A stretch of 64,000 nt of DNA, taken from Agromyces flavus. GTDB taxonomy: Bacteria; Actinomycetota; Actinomycetes; Actinomycetales; Microbacteriaceae. The translations under genes were made by a program, and so were the position numbers. The stretch covers positions 1,426,001-1,490,000 of the forward strand of contig NZ_LT629755.1 of the NCBI RefSeq assembly GCF_900104685.1, written 5' to 3'. Of the stretch, positions 59,345-64,000 are shown piece by piece; position 1 is the first letter of the stretch; each line of letters opens with the position of its first letter. The notes beneath the pieces were generated by a model. The model was not told the origin of the DNA. It made no database searches and was given only the letters and a program-made list of their open reading frames with translations.

Positions 59345-59788
59345 TCAGCGGGACTCGCAGATGACCACGGGGATGTCGCGCCGCGTGCGGCGCTGGTAGC
59401 GCGCGTAGCCGGCGTACGCGGTGACGATACGCGGCCACAGCACCGCCTTCTCGGCCGGGCTCGCCGTCCGCGCACGCACCGCCCGCGTCCCCTCGCGAAG
59501 GTCGAGCACGGCCTCGGGCGATGCGACGAGGTTGAGGTACCAGGCCGGGTGCCGATCCGAGCCGCCCTTCGAGGCGACGAGGACGACGCGGTCGGCCTCG
59601 ACGATCGGCGCCGAGAGCATCGTCGTGCGCGGCTGGCCGGAGTGGCGCCCGGTCGTGTGCAGCCGCACGGTGGGCATCCCGCCGATGCGCCAGCCGACCC
59701 GCCCACGGGTGACGCCGAGCACCCAGCGATGGAAGCGCGAGAGCGCAGCGATCGTCCGATCGCCGAGGATCCCGCCGCGCGAGGCCAT
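59345..59788 (-). CDS. deazaflavin-dependent nitroreductase-family protein, copy 2
   Basis: 147 residues, typical length for the Ddn family: VRLHTTGRHSGQPRTTMLSA, VLVASKGGSDRHPAWYLNLV, KAVLWPRIVTAYAGYARYQR with the usual ending DIPVVICE. Probably uses F420. Closer to the family pattern than copy 1. Leaderless ATG at 59788. Confidence 0.85.
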   Translation of the reverse strand: MASRGGILGDRTIAALSRFHRWVLGVTRGRVGWRIGGMPTVRLHTTGRHSGQPRTTMLSAPIVEADRVVLVASKGGSDRHPAWYLNLVASPEAVLDLREGTRAVRARTASPAEKAVLWPRIVTAYAGYARYQRRTRRDIPVVICESR

Positions 59789-59794
59789 GCGTCG

Positions 59795-59800
59795 AGCCTA
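59795..59800 (-). promoter_or_regulatory. leaderless -10 TAGGCT
   Basis: TAGGCT on the minus strand, six bases before the ATG at 59788. Confidence 0.6.
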
Positions 59801-59870
59801 TGCCCGCCGATCGGAGCGAGCGGATGCAAGGTCCTCGCCCGCGAGCGGCCGAGCAGGGCAGGATGGGGCC

Positions 59871-60668
59871 GTGAACGCACCCCCGACGATCGCACCGCCA
59901 CTGCCTGGCCGGGTCCTGGTCGAGCAGCACTGGCGCGACCTCGTCTTCCTGCACTGGCGGGTCGCGCCCGAGCGCGTCGCGTCGTACCTGCCGAAGGGCA
60001 CCCGCCCCGACGTGATCGACGGAGCGACCTGGGTGGGGCTGATCCCGTTCGTGCTCTCGGACACGCGCTTCCCGCCGCTGCCCGCCCTGCATCGCCTCGG
60101 CACGTTCGTCGAGGTCAACGTGCGGCTCTACGCCCGCGACGACCTCGGCCGTCGCGGAGTGGTCTTCCGCACCCTCGAAGCGGGGCGCCTGCTCCCGGTC
60201 GTCGCCGCACGCATCGGCTTCGGGCTCCCATACCACTGGGCTCGCGCGAGCGTGACGCGGCGAGCGGATGCCGCGGGCATCGAGCTCGAGTTCACGAGCC
60301 GTCGCCACGGACTCCGGAGGCCGTCCACCCGCATCCGGGCCCGTCTCGGCGCGCCCGTCCCGCGGGACGCACCCGACGCCGAGCTGGCCGCGTTCCTCAC
60401 CGCCCGCTGGGGATACCACGAGCAGCACCTCGGACGCACGATGTGGGCGCGGAACACCCACGCGCCGTGGCCGCTCCTGCGGGCGGAGCTGCTGCACCTC
60501 GACGACCAGCTGCTCGCGGCGTCCGGTTTCCCGGAACTCGCGGGGCGCCCGCCCGACTCCGTCCTCGCCTCGTCGGGCGTCCGCACGGCGTTCAGCCGGC
60601 CGCGCCCGCTCGAGGCGCGCAGCTGGGCGTTGCCGGCGATCAGGGTGCGCCGACCCGCACGCGCTTGA
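59871..60668 (+). CDS. DUF2071 (YqjF-like) protein
   Basis: 265 residues. Family blocks: WRDLVFLHWRVAPERVASYL, GATWVGLIPFVLSDTRFPPL, FVEVNVRLYARDDLGRRGVV, LRAELLHLDDQLLAASGF. Function unknown. GTG at 59871 is preceded, six bases upstream, by CAGGAT. The end overlaps the converging DUF167 gene by 29 bp. Confidence 0.85.
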   Translation: MNAPPTIAPPLPGRVLVEQHWRDLVFLHWRVAPERVASYLPKGTRPDVIDGATWVGLIPFVLSDTRFPPLPALHRLGTFVEVNVRLYARDDLGRRGVVFRTLEAGRLLPVVAARIGFGLPYHWARASVTRRADAAGIELEFTSRRHGLRRPSTRIRARLGAPVPRDAPDAELAAFLTARWGYHEQHLGRTMWARNTHAPWPLLRAELLHLDDQLLAASGFPELAGRPPDSVLASSGVRTAFSRPRPLEARSWALPAIRVRRPARA

Positions 60669-60897
60669 TCCGCGACGTACGACCACGCACGATCTCGACC
60701 TCACGGCGCGGTACGCCGAAGTGCGCGGCGATCGCCGCGACCACGCCCGCGTTGGCCGCTCCGTCGATCGCGCGCTCCCGCACGTGCACGGTCAGCGACG
60801 CGGCAGGGTCGTCGGGCGTCGACTCGACGAGCGGCCCGCGGCGGCTGCCCGGCTTGACGCGCACGGTCAACTCCATCAGCTGGACGGCGTTCGCCAC
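60640..60897 (-). CDS. DUF167/YggU-family protein
   Basis: 85 residues: LTVRVKPGSRRGPLV, LTVHVRERAIDGAANAGVVA, REVEIVRGRTSRIKRVRV. The family is small, widespread and of unknown function. Starts 17 bp after der, so it is the last gene of that unit. GTG at 60897 with GAGG. Confidence 0.88.
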   Translation of the reverse strand: MANAVQLMELTVRVKPGSRRGPLVESTPDDPAASLTVHVRERAIDGAANAGVVAAIAAHFGVPRREVEIVRGRTSRIKRVRVGAP

Positions 60898-60914
60898 ATC
60901 CGCCTCACCGCCGA

Positions 60915-62423
60915 CTAGCGCTGCCGCCGCTCGCGCACGCGCATGTTGGTCACGATCGGCGTGCCGACGAAGCCGTAGATCTCACGCAGGCGCCGCTGGA
61001 TGAACCGGCGGTATCCCGGGTCGAGGAATCCGGTGGTGAAGAGCACGAACGTCGGCGGCCGTGTGGATGCCTGCGTGCCGAACAGGATACGGGGCTGCTT
61101 GCCGCCGCGCAGCGGGTGCGGGTGCGCCTGCACCAGCTCGGTGAGGAACGCGTTGAACTTGCCCGTCGGGATGCGGGTGTCCCACGACTCGAGCGCGGTC
61201 TCGAGGGCGGGCACGAGCTTCTCGAGGTGACGACCGGTCTTGGCGGAGATGTTCACGCGCGGCGCCCACTGCACGTGATGCAGGTCCTGCTCGATCTCGC
61301 GTTCGAGGTAGCGACGACGGTCGTCGTCGAGGAGGTCCCACTTGTTGTACGCGAGCACCAGAGCACGGCCCGACTCGAGCACGAGGTCGATGATGCGCAC
61401 GTCCTGCTCGGAGATCGGCTGCGAGACATCCAGCAGCACCACCGCGACCTCGGCCTTCTCGAGGGCGGCCTGGGTGCGCAGCGACGCGTAGAAGTCGGCG
61501 CCCTGCTGCAGGTGCACGCGGCGTCGGATGCCTGCGGTGTCGACGAAGCGCCAGATCTTGCCGCCGAGCTCGATCTGCTCGTCGACGGGGTCGCGCGTGG
61601 TTCCGGCGAGCTCGTTGACCACCACGCGCTCCTCGCGCGCGGCCTTGTTGAGCAGGCTCGACTTGCCGACGTTCGGCCGGCCGAGGATCGCGACGCGGCG
61701 CGGGCCGCCGAACTCCTCCTTCGCCACGGCGGAGACCTGCGGGAGCACCGTGAACACCTCGTCGAGCAGGTCGGCGACACCGCGCCCGTGCAGCGCCGAG
61801 ACCGGGTGGGGCTCCCCGAGTCCGAGGTTCCAGAGCGCCGCGGCCTCGGGCTCCTGGCGCGCGTCGTCGACCTTGTTCGCGACGAGGAACACGGGCTTCT
61901 TGGTCTTGCGGAGCAGTCGCACGACGTGCTCGTCGGTCGCGGTCGCCCCGACCGTGGCGTCGACGACGAACAGCACGACGTCGGAGAGGTCGATCGCGAC
62001 CTCGGCCTGGGCGGCCACCGATGCGTCGATGCCGCGCGCGTCGGGCTCCCACCCGCCCGTGTCGACGAGCGTGAACCGCCGGTCGAGCCACTCGCCCTTG
62101 TACGACACGCGGTCGCGCGTGACGCCCGGCGTGTCCTCGACGACGGCCTCGCGGCGACCGAGGATGCGGTTCACGAGCGCGGACTTGCCGACGTTCGGAC
62201 GCCCGACGATCGCGATGACCGGCAGGGCGGGCAGGTAGCGGATGCCCTCCTCGCCCTCCTCGGAGAGCTCGAGCAGCCCGAGGTCCTCATCGTCGAGCTC
62301 GTAGTCCTCGAGCCCGGAGCGGAGGGCGGCCGCGCGCTGCTCGGCGAGGTCGTCGTCGACGTCGGCGAGGCGATCGGCGAGGTCGTCGTCGGTCGCGTCG
62401 TACTCGTCGTCGCGGTCGGTCAT
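60915..62423 (-). CDS. der: ribosome-assembly GTPase Der (EngA)
   Basis: 502 residues. Two GTPase domains, each with GRPNVGKS (about residues 76 and 250), NKVD and NKWD, then a KH-like domain ending [18 protein letters not shown]. It aids 50S subunit assembly. The acidic N-terminal extension of about 65 residues ([20 protein letters not shown]) is common in actinobacteria. ATG at 62423 has AGGAG; 53 bp after cmk. Confidence 0.96.
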   Translation of the reverse strand: MTDRDDEYDATDDDLADRLADVDDDLAEQRAAALRSGLEDYELDDEDLGLLELSEEGEEGIRYLPALPVIAIVGRPNVGKSALVNRILGRREAVVEDTPGVTRDRVSYKGEWLDRRFTLVDTGGWEPDARGIDASVAAQAEVAIDLSDVVLFVVDATVGATATDEHVVRLLRKTKKPVFLVANKVDDARQEPEAAALWNLGLGEPHPVSALHGRGVADLLDEVFTVLPQVSAVAKEEFGGPRRVAILGRPNVGKSSLLNKAAREERVVVNELAGTTRDPVDEQIELGGKIWRFVDTAGIRRRVHLQQGADFYASLRTQAALEKAEVAVVLLDVSQPISEQDVRIIDLVLESGRALVLAYNKWDLLDDDRRRYLEREIEQDLHHVQWAPRVNISAKTGRHLEKLVPALETALESWDTRIPTGKFNAFLTELVQAHPHPLRGGKQPRILFGTQASTRPPTFVLFTTGFLDPGYRRFIQRRLREIYGFVGTPIVTNMRVRERRQR

Positions 62424-62476
62424 GGCGTCTCCTGGATGGTCTCGGGGTCGCGCACGCGAGTGCACAACCTGTCTAT

Positions 62477-63178
62477 TCAACCAGCACGAACCTGAGCGTC
62501 GCGGATGACGTCGAGGACCGCCTGCACGGTCTGGTCGAAGTCGAGGTCGGTCGAGTCCACGGTCGTGACGCCCTCGGCGGCGTTCATGAAGTCGACGACC
62601 TTCGAGTCGGCCCGGTCGCGCGCCTGCAACTGCGCGCCGGTCGCCTCAGCGGAATGGCCGACGAGCTCCTTCGAGCGCCGCGCCATCCGGGTCTCTTCGG
62701 ATGCGGTGAGGAGGATGCGCACCGGCGCGTCGGGCGCGACGACCGTCGTGATGTCGCGCCCCTCGACGACGATCCCCTCGCGCTTCTCGGCCGCGATGAT
62801 CGCGCGGAACACCTCGATGAGGTGCGCGCGCACCTCGGGCACGCGCGCGACGGCACTCACGATGGCCGTGACGGACGGCTCGCGGATCGCGTCGGTGACG
62901 TCCACCCCGCCCACGTGCACGGCGTAGCCGTACGGGTCGGTGCCGATGCGGTAGTCGAACGAGCCGAGCGAGGCGACGACGGATGCCGCGTCCTCGGTGT
63001 CGACGCGCGAGGCCGCCGCGTGCCACGCGAGCGCCCGGTACGCGGCCCCCGTGTCGAGGAAGCCCCAGCCGAGCCGGCGGGCGGCCTCCTTGGAGACGCT
63101 CGACTTGCCGCTGCCGGCAGGGCCGTCGACGGCCACGACGAACGGGTACGCGATGGGGTGGGGTCGGTGCTGCATCAT
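62477..63178 (-). CDS. cmk: cytidylate kinase
   Basis: 233 residues. P-loop [20 protein letters not shown], then [25 protein letters not shown], and ARDRADS. It phosphorylates CMP and dCMP. Start ATGATG overlaps the tyrA stop (ATGA), so translation is coupled; the second ATG is equally possible. Confidence 0.96.
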   Translation of the reverse strand: MMQHRPHPIAYPFVVAVDGPAGSGKSSVSKEAARRLGWGFLDTGAAYRALAWHAAASRVDTEDAASVVASLGSFDYRIGTDPYGYAVHVGGVDVTDAIREPSVTAIVSAVARVPEVRAHLIEVFRAIIAAEKREGIVVEGRDITTVVAPDAPVRILLTASEETRMARRSKELVGHSAEATGAQLQARDRADSKVVDFMNAAEGVTTVDSTDLDFDQTVQAVLDVIRDAQVRAG

Positions 63179-64000
63179 CCTGCGATCCGCCAGCCGCGTT
63201 CGGCCAGCTCGGTGGTGAGTCGGTCGGCCGCCTCGGGCAGTACGGCGATCTCTGCGAGGCCGACCTGACGGCCGGGCGAGTGCTCGAGGCGGAGGTCTTC
63301 GAGGTTCACGCCGATCTCGCCGACCTCGGCGAGCAAGCGGGCGAGCTGGCCCGGGCGATCGTCGACCATGACGATGACCGTCGTGAAGCGCTTGTCGGTG
63401 CCGTGCTTGCCGGGCAGTCGCTCGACGCCCGTGTTGCCGCCCGTGAGCTCCTCGGCGACGCGGCGCCGGGCGCCCGGCGCGGCCGGATCGGCCAGCGCGC
63501 CGATGAACCGGTCGAGATCCTCGCGGTAGGCGAGCAGGATGTCGCGGACGGGCGCCGCGTTGGCGCCGAGGATCTGCACCCACAGGTCGGGGTCGCTCGC
63601 TGCGATGCGCGTGACGTCGCGCACGCCCTGGCCGGCGAGGCCCAGCGCGGCGTTCGGAGCGTCGATGAATCGGCGGGCCATGATGCTCGCGACCACTTGG
63701 GGCACGTGCGAGATGAGCGCGACGCCGCGGTCGTGCTCCTCGGGGGTCATCTCGACGAGCGTCGCGCCGAGGTCGAGGATGAGGTCGTCGATGGCGCTCG
63801 CACGCCGGTAGCTGATCTCGTCGTGCGCGGCGACCACCCAGGGCCGACCCGCGAAGAGGTCGGCGCGTGCCGCGAGCGGTCCGCCGCGCTCGCGCCCCGC
63901 GAGGGGGTGCGAGCCGATGTACCGGGAGACGTCGGCGCCCGCCTCGACGAGCTCGGCGAGGATGCCGGCCTTGACGCTCGCGACGTCGGTGACGATGGCG
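63175..64000 (-). CDS. tyrA: prephenate dehydrogenase, N-terminus outside the window
   Basis: 274 residues are visible, entering at [40 protein letters not shown] holds the catalytic His region; [17 protein letters not shown] follows; the last 80 residues form an ACT domain ([20 protein letters not shown]). It converts prephenate to 4-hydroxyphenylpyruvate for tyrosine; the ACT domain suggests feedback control. The NAD-binding Rossmann start is cut off. Confidence 0.93.
   Translation of the reverse strand, partial: AIVTDVASVKAGILAELVEAGADVSRYIGSHPLAGRERGGPLAARADLFAGRPWVVAAHDEISYRRASAIDDLILDLGATLVEMTPEEHDRGVALISHVPQVVASIMARRFIDAPNAALGLAGQGVRDVTRIAASDPDLWVQILGANAAPVRDILLAYREDLDRFIGALADPAAPGARRRVAEELTGGNTGVERLPGKHGTDKRFTTVIVMVDDRPGQLARLLAEVGEIGVNLEDLRLEHSPGRQVGLAEIAVLPEAADRLTTELAERGWRIAG

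Noticed and set aside
1..64000. CRISPR arrays, rRNA, prophage genes, toxin–antitoxin or restriction systems
   Set aside because: No regularly spaced repeats, phage structural genes or recognisable defence genes were found; the lone EVE-domain protein is not enough to call a defence island.

Overview
The window is about 70% GC chromosomal DNA from an actinobacterium. Gene content and gene order (garA–ftsR–MerR module, tyrA–cmk–der run, C50 carotenoid operon, lysozyme-like wall proteins, TANNNT leaderless promoters) fit the family Microbacteriaceae, with Agromyces or a close relative as the best guess; the genus is inference. Both ends cut through genes: a MinD-like ATPase at the left and prephenate dehydrogenase at the right.

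Layout. 1–8071: central metabolism and regulation (MinD-like ATPase, pyruvate carboxylase, ParA-like ATPase, MerR regulator, ftsR, garA, CDP-alcohol phosphatidyltransferase, Nudix). 8249–13974: a complete seven-gene C50 carotenoid operon (idi-crtE-crtB-crtI-crtYe-crtYf-crtEb) in which every junction overlaps. 14006–24914: small housekeeping and accessory genes, including two paralogous lysozyme-like wall proteins, a small alarmone synthetase, a free-standing LigD-type polymerase, YihY and AI-2E family membrane proteins, and a divergent EamA exporter/MarR pair with a two-site operator. 25020–34515: ArsR–SulP pair with a clear operator, AraC regulator, hydrolases, DNA glycosylase, a Nudix–SRPBCC fusion, an active-looking signal peptidase and a catalytically broken relative.

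34606–42562 is the least explained part. An LtaS-like sulfatase-fold enzyme, a small membrane protein and a CDP-alcohol phosphatidyltransferase lie next to a tight six-gene operon: zinc-less MDR dehydrogenase, pterin-synthase-fold protein lacking catalytic residues, GT4 glycosyltransferase, SAM methyltransferase, eight-helix flippase-like protein and RibD-type reductase. This looks like an undescribed pathway for a modified, glycosylated, perhaps membrane-associated pteridine or pyrimidine. It is my main candidate for a new system.

43170–53327: a rifampin-phosphotransferase-like protein, then a LacI-controlled sugar operon (binding protein, two permeases, GH130 enzyme, large secreted protein) ending in a strong terminator. 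54395–55823: an intact IS481-family element inserted five bases past the 3' end of tRNA-Pro, flanked by a 16-bp direct repeat and separating the tRNA from its probable terminator. 55932–60897: small stress or modification genes, many with leaderless promoters. 60915–64000: tyrA, cmk and der, overlapping or close together. No CRISPR array, rRNA, prophage or replication origin was seen.
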